Source: Hoeflea_A sp963921345 (GTDB taxonomy: Bacteria; Pseudomonadota; Alphaproteobacteria; Rhizobiales; Rhizobiaceae). From it: 64,000 bases of DNA. The stretch is taken from NCBI GenBank assembly GCA_963921345.3, contig CAWUFE020000001.1:620001-684000 (forward strand), given 5' to 3'. Shown piece by piece: positions 35,568 through 44,316 of this stretch; the first letter of the stretch is position 1, and each line of letters starts with the position of its first letter. Made by a program: the position numbers and the translations under genes. The notes below the pieces were generated by a model. It was given only the letters and a program-made list of their open reading frames with translations. It did not search any database and was not told the origin of the DNA.

Positions 35568-36058
35568 TGACAGCCCCGTCGCCCAAAGAGTTCACCAATG
35601 CGATGCGGGCCCTTGTCGGCAATTGCTCCGTCATTACCGTGGGCGAGGGAGACGATCGGTCCGGACTGGTCGTCACCTCGGCCATCTCCCTGAGTTCCGA
35701 GCCGCCCCTGCTGTTGGCGTGCGTCAACCGCAGATCGTCCAGCTGGCCGTTGCTGAACAAATTTCGGCGGTTCGGATGGTCGTCGCTGGGTGCCGACCAT
35801 CAAAGGATCGCCGAACGATTTTCCGGATTTACCGGGATCAAGGGAGCCGAGCGATATGATGGGGCCGAGTGGGAAACCGCCGAAACGGGTGCGTTTTTGC
35901 TGAAAGGGGCTCCGTCCGCCTTCGACTGCGAGGTCGAGGAGATCATCGACCGCGCCACCCATTCCATCGTGATCGGCCGGGTTCGCGCCATCCGCGAGAC
36001 GGACAATGCCGGCGCCCTGATCTACTGGAACTGCGGCTTCCAGTCGCTCAACGCCTGA
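35567..36058 (+). CDS. Flavin reductase family protein
   Basis: 163 aa, FMN-binding split barrel. Conserved GLVVTSAISLSSEPPLLLAC and a GR..AI terminal region match HpaC/RutF-type NAD(P)H:flavin reductases. It would supply reduced FMN to the LLM monooxygenase, with which it shares one base. No other plus-strand gene follows, so this is the end of the two-gene unit. Confidence 0.87.
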   Translation: MTAPSPKEFTNAMRALVGNCSVITVGEGDDRSGLVVTSAISLSSEPPLLLACVNRRSSSWPLLNKFRRFGWSSLGADHQRIAERFSGFTGIKGAERYDGAEWETAETGAFLLKGAPSAFDCEVEEIIDRATHSIVIGRVRAIRETDNAGALIYWNCGFQSLNA

Positions 36059-36103
36059 CGCAAACCGGCGCCGCAGCTCCGGACAAAAGCGTTCCGTGAC
36101 GGA

Positions 36104-36640
36104 TCAGCGACGCCCGAAGATCGTGCTGTCTTCCAGTCCGCCAAGCCGGTCGCTCCCGGTGCCCTTGCGCCAGAAGCCGCCCATCATCAGGGCGCCGGCG
36201 AAGGACACTTCCGGGAGCAGGGTCGCATCGGCGATGGAAAAATTGCCATTGGCAAGCACGTCGGCGAACACCACGCCGGCGTCGGCCCGGCACCGGTCGA
36301 ACGTCGCGACACCGCGAAAATCGGCGCCGTCGAAACGGGCCGCGCGGCGGAACCGGGCCTCATCGAAGCGGGCGTCGTTGAAAAAGCAGGTCTTTTGGAA
36401 GCTCGCGGCGCCACGAAACTCGGCGCCGCGAAACCAGCTGAGGCCGCGGAAGACCGCATAATCGAAACGCACGTCCTGCTCGAACACGGTGCCCGAGAAA
36501 TCGCAGCCGCAGAGGTCGCGACTCGAAAGATCGATCGATTCCTGCACCACGCATCGGCTGAGGTCGGCGAAATGGCCGAAGGCGGGCGGTTCGCTCAGGC
36601 GGCGCTCGATCTCGGCAGCGGTCAGGTCGCGCAAGGTCAC
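36104..36640 (-). CDS. Pentapeptide-repeat-like protein
   Basis: 178 aa. Residues ~25-165 contain degenerate A(D/N)FxG-type five-residue repeats (CDFSGTVF, FRGAEFRGA, ARFDEARFRR, ADFRGVATF), which fold as a right-handed quadrilateral helix. The start is GTG 36640, overlapping the FAD monooxygenase stop (GTGA), so it is the final coupled gene of the long minus-strand operon. A role in catabolism is not obvious. Known members include DNA mimics that protect gyrase, but many are uncharacterised. Confidence 0.72.
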   Translation of the reverse strand: MTLRDLTAAEIERRLSEPPAFGHFADLSRCVVQESIDLSSRDLCGCDFSGTVFEQDVRFDYAVFRGLSWFRGAEFRGAASFQKTCFFNDARFDEARFRRAARFDGADFRGVATFDRCRADAGVVFADVLANGNFSIADATLLPEVSFAGALMMGGFWRKGTGSDRLGGLEDSTIFGRR

Positions 36641-37761
36641 AGCGGCACCTGCCAGGCGTCATAGCCATAGACCCAGTCGGCATTGCCGCCCTTCTTCAGC
36701 CATTCATTGCCGCGCGACGCGATCTGGATCCTGGCGGTGCGCTCCTTGCGCGCGGCCTCATAGCGCAGCAGGGCGTCGGGCGCGGCATCCGCGGTCGCGT
36801 CTTCCAGACAGCGGGCCAGCACGACGGCGTCCTCGATGGCCTGGCAGGCGCCCTGCGCCATGAAGGGCGTCATCGGATGCGCGGCGTCGCCGAGAAGCGT
36901 GGTGCGGGCAACCGACCAGTTCGGCAGCGGTTCGCGCACGTATAGCGCCGACTTCGTCACTTCCGTGCAGGCATCGAGCAGCGCCCGGGCGTTGGGATGG
37001 AAGTCGGCGTATGCCGCGCGCAATTCCTCGACGTCGCCGGCGGAGGTCCAGCTTTCCTCGCGCCAGTCGTCCTGCGGCGTGGTTGCGAAAACGAAGATCT
37101 CGCGGCCGCCGCTTAGCGGAAAGACGACGATCTGGCGCGACGGTTCCGGACCCCACCATTTGGTAAAGGCATCGAGATCCGGCACACCGTTCGCCCGGTC
37201 GCGCGGAAAGGTGGCGCGATAGGAGACGAGGCCGGTGAATTCCGGATGCTCCGGCCCGAACAGGGCGGCGCGCACCACGGAATGAATGCCGTCGGCGCCG
37301 ATCAGGACGTCGAAGGCGGCGGTGCTGTCGTCCGAGAAGTGAACGATCGCCTCGTCCGCATTCTGCGACGCGCCGGTCGCCCTGTGGTCCATGCGGAAGC
37401 AGCTTTGCGGCAGTGCTTCCTCGAGCTGACGGAGCAGATCGGCGCGGTGAATGGTCAGCTGCGGCGCGCCGTACCTGGTTTCGGCCGCGGCCCGCATTTC
37501 GATGCGCGAGGTTTCTTCGCCGGTGTCCCAGGTCCGGCTGATGCGATGGGTCGGGCTGGCCGCGAGCTCGCGCAACGCCTCGCCAAGACCCAGCCGGTCG
37601 AGCGCGTGAACGGCATTGGGCGTCAGGTTGATGTCGGCGCCGACCCGGGCGAAACGGGCGGCCTGCTCGAACAGCGTCACCCGACGGCCGGCCCGGCGCA
37701 GGGCGATCGCGCAGGTGAGGCCGCCGACCCCGGCGCCGACGATGCCGATATTCAGTGTCAT
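36637..37761 (-). CDS. FAD-dependent aromatic monooxygenase (NicC/salicylate hydroxylase-like)
   Basis: 374 aa, group A flavoprotein hydroxylase. Motifs are GAGVGGLTCAIALRRAG (NAD(P)H/FAD dinucleotide fold), DVLIGADGIHSVVR (DG motif) and LLGDAAHPMTPFMAQGA (GD motif). Overall pattern, including TKWWGPEPSRQ and the C-terminal NADWVYGYDAW, is closest to 6-hydroxynicotinate 3-monooxygenase as I recall it. It overlaps the aldehyde dehydrogenase by ATGA. It probably ortho-hydroxylates a phenol or hydroxypyridine intermediate. Confidence 0.85.
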   Translation of the reverse strand: MTLNIGIVGAGVGGLTCAIALRRAGRRVTLFEQAARFARVGADINLTPNAVHALDRLGLGEALRELAASPTHRISRTWDTGEETSRIEMRAAAETRYGAPQLTIHRADLLRQLEEALPQSCFRMDHRATGASQNADEAIVHFSDDSTAAFDVLIGADGIHSVVRAALFGPEHPEFTGLVSYRATFPRDRANGVPDLDAFTKWWGPEPSRQIVVFPLSGGREIFVFATTPQDDWREESWTSAGDVEELRAAYADFHPNARALLDACTEVTKSALYVREPLPNWSVARTTLLGDAAHPMTPFMAQGACQAIEDAVVLARCLEDATADAAPDALLRYEAARKERTARIQIASRGNEWLKKGGNADWVYGYDAWQVPL

Positions 37762-39263
37762 TCGGAGACCTCGCTTGTCAGTCGCGCCCAGGGATGCGGC
37801 GCGCCGCTGAGGTCCACATACATGGACTTCTGGCGCATATAGGCGCGCATGCCCTCGCGGCCCTTTTCGCGGCCGGTGCCGCTTGCCTTGTCGCCGCCGA
37901 AGGGCGTCGAAATGGAAAACTGCTTGTAGGTGTTGATCCACACCGTGCCGGCGCGGATGGCTTTGGCGACCCGCCAGCATTTGGGAAAATCGCGGCTCCA
38001 GAGACCCGCCGCCAGGCCGTACTCGTTGTCGTTGGCCATGTCGATCACCTGCGCCTCGTCGTCGAACGGCAGGACGGTCAGGACCGGGCCGAAGACCTCC
38101 TCGCGACAGATTTCGGCGTCGTTCGGCAGGCCGGTCAGGATTGTCGGGAGGTAGTAGATGCCGCCCGACAGTGCCGGATCGGAAGGCCGCTCGCCGCCCG
38201 TGAGAACCTCCGCGCCGTCCGCCCTGGCTCGCTCTACCATCGCCTCGATTTGGTCGCGGTGGTCCGGGTGGATCAGCGGTGCCATCTGAGTCTGCGGATC
38301 GTGAGGATGGCCGACGACGAGTCGGTTGGTGGCCGCAAGCAACCGGGTCAGGAAATCGTCGAAAATCGATGCCTGGACGAACAGTCGCGAACCAGCGATG
38401 CAGGACTGGCCGGTGGAAGAGAAAATGCCGAACAGAATGCCGGCGACGGCGACATCGACGTCGCAATCGTCGAAGACGATGGTCGGCGACTTGCCGCCAA
38501 GCTCCAGCGACACCGGCATCAGCTTTTCCGCCGCCTTGACGGCGATGCGCCGGCCCGTAGCGGTCCCGCCGGTGAAGGAAACGCGTCCGATATCGGGGTG
38601 GGTGACCAGCAATTCGCCTATTTCGGCGCCGCTGCCGGGCAGAACCGAAAACAGGCCCTTCGGCAGGCCGGCGGCCTCGACGATGCGGGCGAGTTCCAGC
38701 GAAACCAGCGGGCTCCAGGACGACGGTTTCAGGATCACCGCGTTTCCGGCGGCCAGCGCCGGGGCGATTTTCTGCGCGTCGCTGGCAATGGGCGAATTCC
38801 AGGGCGTGATGGCGGCCACCACGCCCAGCGGTTCGTGGGTGGAAAGCGTCAGATAGTCGCCGCGCGGCGTCGTCAGCGTTTCGTCGCTGGTTTCGCAGAC
38901 GGAGGCGAAATAGCGGAAGGTGCCGGCGGCCGACATCGCCAGCGCGGTCGTTTCGCCCAGCGTCTTTCCGGTGTCACGGCTCTGAATATAGGCGATGTGC
39001 GCCCGATTGGCGTCGATGCCGTCGGCGATGGCGTGCAGCAGGCCGGCGCGCTCATGCGGCTTGCGATCCGACCAGTCGGCGGACTGCGCCTCTTTCGCCT
39101 TGTCGATCGCCGCCAGCCCGTCCGCGACGGAGGCGCCGTTGACGATGCGGTTGAGGCTCATGTCGGCGGAGAAACGGGACTCGATTTCTGCACCGCGTCC
39201 GCGCTGCCATTCGCCGGCAAAATAAAGCCTGTTTTCCGGCATGTCGCAGGGTTCGACCGGCAT
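37758..39263 (-). CDS. NAD(P)-dependent aldehyde dehydrogenase
   Basis: 501 aa. The catalytic Cys is in FSSTGQSCIAGSRLF, the general-base Glu in SLELGGKSP, and cofactor binding includes SFTGGTATGRRI. ATG 39263 follows a GAGGA ribosome site; an upstream start at 39293 is weaker. It likely oxidises a semialdehyde from ring cleavage (hydroxymuconic-semialdehyde-type). Its stop overlaps the FAD monooxygenase start, and ten bases separate it from the aspartate-dehydrogenase-like gene. Confidence 0.88.
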   Translation of the reverse strand: MPVEPCDMPENRLYFAGEWQRGRGAEIESRFSADMSLNRIVNGASVADGLAAIDKAKEAQSADWSDRKPHERAGLLHAIADGIDANRAHIAYIQSRDTGKTLGETTALAMSAAGTFRYFASVCETSDETLTTPRGDYLTLSTHEPLGVVAAITPWNSPIASDAQKIAPALAAGNAVILKPSSWSPLVSLELARIVEAAGLPKGLFSVLPGSGAEIGELLVTHPDIGRVSFTGGTATGRRIAVKAAEKLMPVSLELGGKSPTIVFDDCDVDVAVAGILFGIFSSTGQSCIAGSRLFVQASIFDDFLTRLLAATNRLVVGHPHDPQTQMAPLIHPDHRDQIEAMVERARADGAEVLTGGERPSDPALSGGIYYLPTILTGLPNDAEICREEVFGPVLTVLPFDDEAQVIDMANDNEYGLAAGLWSRDFPKCWRVAKAIRAGTVWINTYKQFSISTPFGGDKASGTGREKGREGMRAYMRQKSMYVDLSGAPHPWARLTSEVSE

Positions 39264-39273
39264 CTCGATTTCC

Positions 39274-40113
39274 TCAGGACACGATCGGCGCAATCCGCCG
39301 CGTCACTTCCCGCGCCAGGCTGTAGACCGTGGTCAGCGACGTTCTCGGATTGGCGGGCGAGGGATGGCCCTCGATGCGCACGGACAGGCTGGCGGCGTCG
39401 GAGTCGACCTCCAGCGAGTGGATGTTGGCCGACACGCCGGGATCGGCGATCAGCACCACTTGCGTCCGGTCGAAGCCGCAGCCGGCAAGGGCGATCGTCG
39501 CGGCGACGTTGGCGTTTTTCGGATACAGCGCGGCGGCTTCGCGCGCCGAGCCGGTGAAGAGCACTGCCTCGTTTTCCAGCGCCTGCAGATCGACGATCGT
39601 GTCGGCATGGGTGCCGGCCCAGGCGATCGGGGGCTTGCGCGACGTGTAGGTGACGTGGCGAAGGTCCGCCTCCTTCAGTCCGGCGAGAATGTCCATGCCG
39701 CCGACGGCGCCGGCCGGCAGGACGAGCCGTGTTCCGCCGGCAAGGGCCGCTTCCTCCAGTCTGCGATGCAGGTCGGAATCGCACAGCGCGCCGGTCGAGG
39801 CGATCACCGTTTCGGTGCCGTTTGCCAGCAGGCCTGGTACGAAATCGGCCACCGCCGAATGGCCGGCGGCCTCGATCGCCAGGTCCTGGCGCAGGGCTGT
39901 AAATTCGCCGACGTCGTCACAGACGCGCAGCGCCGATGCCGCCCGGCCGACACAGCAGGCGAATGCCTGTTCGGCTTCCTGCCTGCGGCCCGGTTTGACC
40001 AGCAGCGACAGCTCGCGCAACGGGCTGTCGAGCGATCTCGCCAGGATCGAGACCAATTCGGTGGTGATGTTGCCGGCGCCGATGACGCCAAGGGTTTCGA
40101 CCGGGCGGCTCAT
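39274..40113 (-). CDS. Aspartate dehydrogenase-like protein (DUF108/NadX family)
   Basis: 279 aa. The Rossmann N-terminus is LGVIGAGNITTELVSI, the central segment is IEAAGHSAVADFVPGLLANG, and the ASTGALCD and LPAGAVGGMDILAG motifs match aspartate dehydrogenases. The frame is open well upstream, but ATG 40113 gives family length and overlaps the TPP enzyme stop (ATGA). In a degradation operon it may reductively aminate or deaminate a short keto/amino acid rather than make NAD precursors. Confidence 0.82.
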   Translation of the reverse strand: MSRPVETLGVIGAGNITTELVSILARSLDSPLRELSLLVKPGRRQEAEQAFACCVGRAASALRVCDDVGEFTALRQDLAIEAAGHSAVADFVPGLLANGTETVIASTGALCDSDLHRRLEEAALAGGTRLVLPAGAVGGMDILAGLKEADLRHVTYTSRKPPIAWAGTHADTIVDLQALENEAVLFTGSAREAAALYPKNANVAATIALAGCGFDRTQVVLIADPGVSANIHSLEVDSDAASLSVRIEGHPSPANPRTSLTTVYSLAREVTRRIAPIVS

Positions 40114-41789
40114 GAGGTCTTGCCCGCGGCGCCGGCCGGCGGACCGGCAAAGGGTTGGGCAAACGGGCCGATGGAGCGCATGTCGACCTCGAGCATGACC
40201 GGTCCTCTCTCCTTCAGGGCCGCGTCGAGCGCCGGCGCGAAATCGGCCTCGCTGGCGATTTTCGTATGAGCCAGTCCGACCGACTGGCAGACGAGAGCGA
40301 AAACCGGCGTCTTCAGCTCCGAATAGCAGTGGCGCCCGCCATATTGCGCGTCCTGGATGTTGCGGATGACGCCGTAGGCCTGGTCGTTCATCAGCACGAA
40401 GACCAAATCGGCATTCTCTTCGACGGCGGTCGCCAGTTCCGCCAGGCCGAGCTGGGCACCGCCGTCGCCGACCAGCACCACGGTCTTGGCCTTGTCCGGC
40501 GCCAGCGCCGCGCCGATGCCCATGGCGATGCCCTGGCCGATGCCGCCGCCGAGCGCGTGGATGCCGTGATGCGGCTTGTCGATCTGCACATAGCGGTTGC
40601 CGAAGGTGGAATTGGAAATGGTCACGTCGCGCACGAAGGGGTGGCCGCCCTCGCTGATGCGCTCCTGCAGGGCATCGGCGATCACCCGGTAGACTCCCAG
40701 CCGGTCGCGCAGGCCGCCTTCGGCCCGGGCCCGGGCGATGGCGATGGAATGGCGGAACTCGGCGTCGGTTTCGAGGCGTTCGGGAAGCAGCTCCAGAAGT
40801 CGTGTCAGCGTGTCGTGAGCGTCGCCGTGGACGAACTGCTCCACCGGATAGTTGCGTCCGCACTGGGCGGCGTCGGCGTCGATCTGCAGCAGTGTCCCCG
40901 GCAGTGTTAGCCGGTAGTCGCGGGTTTCGTTGCCGCGCAATCGCGAGCCGACGATCAGCATGAGGTCGCAGCTTGCGTAGATAGCCTCGGCCTCCGGCGT
41001 CATGTTGAAGGCGCCGAGCGTAGCCGGATTGCGCTCGTCGACGACCGCCCGGCCATTGGTGCTTGAGACGGCGCAAAAGCCCCTGTCGACCAGGGCGTTG
41101 GCCGGCTCCGAGGCGCCGCGGGCGCCGCCCCCAAGCCACAGCATGGGGCGAACGGATCGGCGGATGCGTGCCGCCAGTTCAGCGATGTCATCCTGCGCCG
41201 CGATCGGGCGGGAGACGGCCGGGGCCTGCGCGGCCCCGACGACGGCAACGGTCTCGCGCTGGATATCGACGGGGACTTCGATGCTGACCGGGCCCATGGG
41301 CGGGCTCAGCGCCGCCGAGGTCGCAGCCGTCAGCACACCATGGACATTGCGTGGTTCCCAGAGCCGGAAACAGGTCTTCGAGATGGCCTGCAGCATGTCG
41401 CCCTGGCGCGGCACGTCATGGATGGCGGCGCGGTCGCGATCGGCATAGGGCCGGTCCACCTGCGACGTAATATGCAGCACCGGAGACCCGGCCGTGAGCG
41501 CCTCGACCTGGGCGCCCGCCGCATTGGCGGCACCCGTGCCGGTCGAGGTGATGACGACGCCCAGACCGCGGTTGGCCCGGGCGTAGGCGTCGGCCATGTT
41601 CATGGCGCCGGCCTCGCCGCGCGCCGGAACAAAGCGGATGCGGCCCTGGCGCGCAATGGCGTCGAGGATCGGCATGTTGTGGATCGAGATGACGCCGAAG
41701 GCCGTGGTCACGCCGATATCGGCAAGGTGGGCGGCGATGGCGTCGCCGACGCTGTGTTCGTTGGTTTCGATACGCTGGCTGACGGTCAT
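40110..41789 (-). CDS. Thiamine-diphosphate-dependent enzyme (acetolactate synthase-like)
   Basis: 559 aa with the three ThDP-enzyme domains. The catalytic Glu is E59 in VPARGEAGAMNMADAYA, and the ThDP-Mg motif is GDGGAQLGLAELATAVEENA (~residues 425-445). It lacks features specific to true acetolactate synthase and has no small subunit nearby, so decarboxylation or ligation of a 2-keto acid is likely. ATG 41789 shares a base with the SDR stop. The long open frame upstream is not part of it. Confidence 0.86.
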   Translation of the reverse strand: MTVSQRIETNEHSVGDAIAAHLADIGVTTAFGVISIHNMPILDAIARQGRIRFVPARGEAGAMNMADAYARANRGLGVVITSTGTGAANAAGAQVEALTAGSPVLHITSQVDRPYADRDRAAIHDVPRQGDMLQAISKTCFRLWEPRNVHGVLTAATSAALSPPMGPVSIEVPVDIQRETVAVVGAAQAPAVSRPIAAQDDIAELAARIRRSVRPMLWLGGGARGASEPANALVDRGFCAVSSTNGRAVVDERNPATLGAFNMTPEAEAIYASCDLMLIVGSRLRGNETRDYRLTLPGTLLQIDADAAQCGRNYPVEQFVHGDAHDTLTRLLELLPERLETDAEFRHSIAIARARAEGGLRDRLGVYRVIADALQERISEGGHPFVRDVTISNSTFGNRYVQIDKPHHGIHALGGGIGQGIAMGIGAALAPDKAKTVVLVGDGGAQLGLAELATAVEENADLVFVLMNDQAYGVIRNIQDAQYGGRHCYSELKTPVFALVCQSVGLAHTKIASEADFAPALDAALKERGPVMLEVDMRSIGPFAQPFAGPPAGAAGKTS

Positions 41790-42580
41790 TACACGAACCT
41801 CGATGTGCCGCCGGAAACCTCCAGCCGCGCTCCGGTGATGAAGGCGGCGGCGGGCGAGGCGAGAAAAACGACCGCATTGGCGGCCTCCTGCGGCTCGCCG
41901 AAACGGCCAAGCGGGATATGCCGACTGGCGGCCTGCTCGGCGAACCAGTCGGCGCGCGACTGGCTGGCATCCTGGCGCGCCTCGAAACGCCGCTCCCATT
42001 GGCCGGAAATCACCACGCCGAGCAGGATCGAATTGACCCGGACGGCCGGCGCCAGTTCGGCAGCCAGCGATTTCATCAGGTTCTGAACGCCGGCGCGGGC
42101 CGCAGACGTGCAGACCATGTGCGGTTCCGGCTGGTAAGCGAGCAGCGAATTGACGCCGACGATTGCTCCGCCCGGTCCCTGCCGCAGTTGCTCCTCGAAT
42201 GCCCGAACCGGGTGGATCTGGCTGAAGAATTTCAGCTCCAGCTCTTCGCGCCAGGCCGCGTCATCGGTGTCGGCAAAGGTCGAGACCCGGCCCTGGCCGG
42301 CATTGTTGATCAGCATCTGTGCGCCGCCGAACCGGACTTTGACGGCGTCGGCAAAACCCGCCATGGCTTCGGCGTCGAGGACGGAAGCGGCGCGGGCGAG
42401 AATACGGTCTTCGCCGAACTCGCCAGCCAGTTCGCCGGCTATCCTGCTCAGCCGGTCGGCATCGCGCGCGCACAGGGCCACATTGCATCCTTCGTCAAGG
42501 AAGGTGCGCACGGTGGCGAGACCGATGCCCGACGAGCCGCCGGTGACGACGGCGGTTCTGTCCTTGAGACCGAGGTCCAT
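41789..42580 (-). CDS. Short-chain dehydrogenase/reductase with altered active site
   Basis: 263 aa. The nucleotide motif TGGSSGIG (residues 13-20) and INNAG (91-95) are intact, and S145 is in place. The YxxxK pair is missing: the local sequence is CTSAARAG, so Thr158 stands for the catalytic Tyr and Arg162 for the Lys. The fold is therefore clear, but ordinary hydride-transfer chemistry is doubtful. It may be a divergent reductase or a structural partner. It is immediately adjacent to the extradiol dioxygenase and TPP enzyme genes. Confidence 0.84.
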   Translation of the reverse strand: MDLGLKDRTAVVTGGSSGIGLATVRTFLDEGCNVALCARDADRLSRIAGELAGEFGEDRILARAASVLDAEAMAGFADAVKVRFGGAQMLINNAGQGRVSTFADTDDAAWREELELKFFSQIHPVRAFEEQLRQGPGGAIVGVNSLLAYQPEPHMVCTSAARAGVQNLMKSLAAELAPAVRVNSILLGVVISGQWERRFEARQDASQSRADWFAEQAASRHIPLGRFGEPQEAANAVVFLASPAAAFITGARLEVSGGTSRFV

Positions 42581-43498
42581 TCAGCCGGCTCCCGTCTCGG
42601 GATAGCCGCGGTCGGGTCGGCCCAGCATCACCGCCCGCATGGCCGGCGTCGGCGGTCCGGCGGTCATCCAGCGGTCGGAGAGCTCCGGATCGCCCCACGG
42701 CCATTCGGTGGCGACATGGGTCGTCTCGTCGATCTGCTGCAACTCGGTGGTGAACTCGATGACGAAGCCCGACGGCGAAACGTAATAGGCGAAAGGGTTG
42801 TTGCCCGGTCCGTGCCGGCCGGGACCCCAGCTCGGCACCTGGCCCATCTGCTTCAGCCGGCCGATGCCGCGCATGAAGCTGTCCATGTCCGGCATTTCGA
42901 AGGCCACGTGATTGGCGCTGGCATGGGCGTTCTGGAACAGGCCGATCGAATGATGATCGGGGCTGCAGCGCAGGAACGACATGCGGTCGACATAATAGTC
43001 CGACAGCCGGAAGCCCAGGCGGTCGCAATAGAATGCCTCGGTGGTCTTGATGTCGGGCGTGTTGAGCACGACGTGCGACACCTTCATCGGCATGGCGAAG
43101 GTCGCCTCGTCGTCGGCATTGGGCGCCACGTCGGCGGTGATCCGCAGGATGCGGTTGTCGGGATCGCGGATCTCGAAACCGTAGCCGCCGCCGGGTGTCG
43201 AGAAGGTGTGCGGTTCCGACGCGACCGGCACCTGATCGCGCCGTACCTGCTCGAACAGGGCTTCGAGCCGTCGACGGTCGGTCATGCCGAAATTGATGTA
43301 CTCGATGCCGAAATCCTCTGCATCGGCCAGGGCATAGATGAACGGTTCGGGGCCGGTGCCGCGGAAATAGGCGACGCCGTCTTCGGCGGCGACGCGGCTG
43401 AGCCCCCAGGTCTCGGTGTAGAAGTCGGCGCTATCCGGCATCTGCGGTGCGCGCATGGCGATGCCGCGCAGGAAATCGATTCCGATACGGTCAGTCAT
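42581..43498 (-). CDS. Type I extradiol ring-cleavage dioxygenase (VOC family)
   Basis: 305 aa, two VOC modules. The C-terminal module keeps Fe ligands H142 (KVSHVVLNT), H197 (SANHVAFEM) and E248 (GFVIEFTTE), plus the acid-base pair H182/H183 (SPDHHSIG) and Y239, as in 2,3-dihydroxybiphenyl dioxygenase. It should cleave a catechol or dihydroxypyridine ring next to the vicinal hydroxyls. ATG 43498 is used (a GTG precedes it) and overlaps the IclR stop. Confidence 0.87.
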   Translation of the reverse strand: MTDRIGIDFLRGIAMRAPQMPDSADFYTETWGLSRVAAEDGVAYFRGTGPEPFIYALADAEDFGIEYINFGMTDRRRLEALFEQVRRDQVPVASEPHTFSTPGGGYGFEIRDPDNRILRITADVAPNADDEATFAMPMKVSHVVLNTPDIKTTEAFYCDRLGFRLSDYYVDRMSFLRCSPDHHSIGLFQNAHASANHVAFEMPDMDSFMRGIGRLKQMGQVPSWGPGRHGPGNNPFAYYVSPSGFVIEFTTELQQIDETTHVATEWPWGDPELSDRWMTAGPPTPAMRAVMLGRPDRGYPETGAG

Positions 43499-44316
43499 CA
43501 CGGCCTCTTGCGATCCAATCCGGGGCTACCGGATTGCGGGAAATATCCCAGTTGTTGCGATATGCCCTCCGCCGAGGCGACGATGGCCGACTGGATCTCG
43601 TCGCGCCGCCCGGCGCTTTCGGTGAATTCATGCTCGGGACCGGTGACGTTGATGGCCGCCACCGGTTTGGCGGAACTGTCGAAGACAGGCACGGCCGCCG
43701 AGCCGATACCCGCTTCGAAATTGCCGACGCTCCAGGCGATGCCCATGTTGCGATCGGCGTCGAGCTGGATGTCGAGCGCTGCCCGCGTCGTCGACGTCTT
43801 CGGCGTCGCGGCCTGGAAGTCGCAGCCGTCGAGTGCCCGGTCGCGTTCGTCCGCGGAGTAGTGCGCCAGAATGATGCGGCCGATGGAGGTTGCGTGGATC
43901 GGCAGGCGGCTGCCGACGCGCACATTGCTGACCAGGTGCAGGTTCGGCGTCTCGCGCAGCAGATAGAGGATCTCGTGGCCCTCGATCACGCCGAGATGGG
44001 CCGACAGGCCGAGCGTGCCGGCCAGCTCGCGCAGTTCCGGCTGGGCGATCTGCACGATATCGCGGGAATAGAGCGCCCGCGCGGCGAGATTGATCAGGCC
44101 GTTGCCCAGCGTGTAGCCGCCGCCGTCGGGCAGCGACTGGATCATGCGCTCGCGATGCAGCGTTTCCAGAAGACGCAGCAAGGTGGTGCGGTTGATGCCG
44201 GTTTCCTTGGCGGCGCGGCTGGGGTTGGAGCAGTCGTTGCCGGCCGAGATGTAGCGCAGCAGCGCTATGGCACGCTCGACCGGTGGAACGCCGAAGGCGG
44301 GTTTCTTGTCGGTCAT
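43498..44316 (-). CDS. IclR family transcriptional regulator
   Basis: 272 aa. The winged HTH is residues ~10-70 (RAIALLRYIS; INRTTLLRLLETLHRERMI), and the C-terminal effector domain spans ~85-255 (GSRLPIHATSIGRIILAHYS; GIAWSVGNFEAGIGSAAVPV). It is embedded inside the catabolic operon and overlaps both neighbours by four bases, so it is autoregulated with the pathway. Its operator may be the palindrome at 50443-50459 upstream of the first gene. Confidence 0.88.
   Translation of the reverse strand: MTDKKPAFGVPPVERAIALLRYISAGNDCSNPSRAAKETGINRTTLLRLLETLHRERMIQSLPDGGGYTLGNGLINLAARALYSRDIVQIAQPELRELAGTLGLSAHLGVIEGHEILYLLRETPNLHLVSNVRVGSRLPIHATSIGRIILAHYSADERDRALDGCDFQAATPKTSTTRAALDIQLDADRNMGIAWSVGNFEAGIGSAAVPVFDSSAKPVAAINVTGPEHEFTESAGRRDEIQSAIVASAEGISQQLGYFPQSGSPGLDRKRP

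Noticed and set aside
40114..41139. N-terminal extension of the aspartate-dehydrogenase-like gene by ~340 codons
   Set aside because: The frame is open only because it shadows the TPP enzyme gene; homology and the ATGA overlap place the start at 40113.
40110..41789. Acetolactate synthase (ilvB) for branched-chain amino acid synthesis
   Set aside because: No small regulatory subunit or ilvC nearby and the gene sits inside a catabolic operon; a 2-keto-acid decarboxylase or ligase is more likely.
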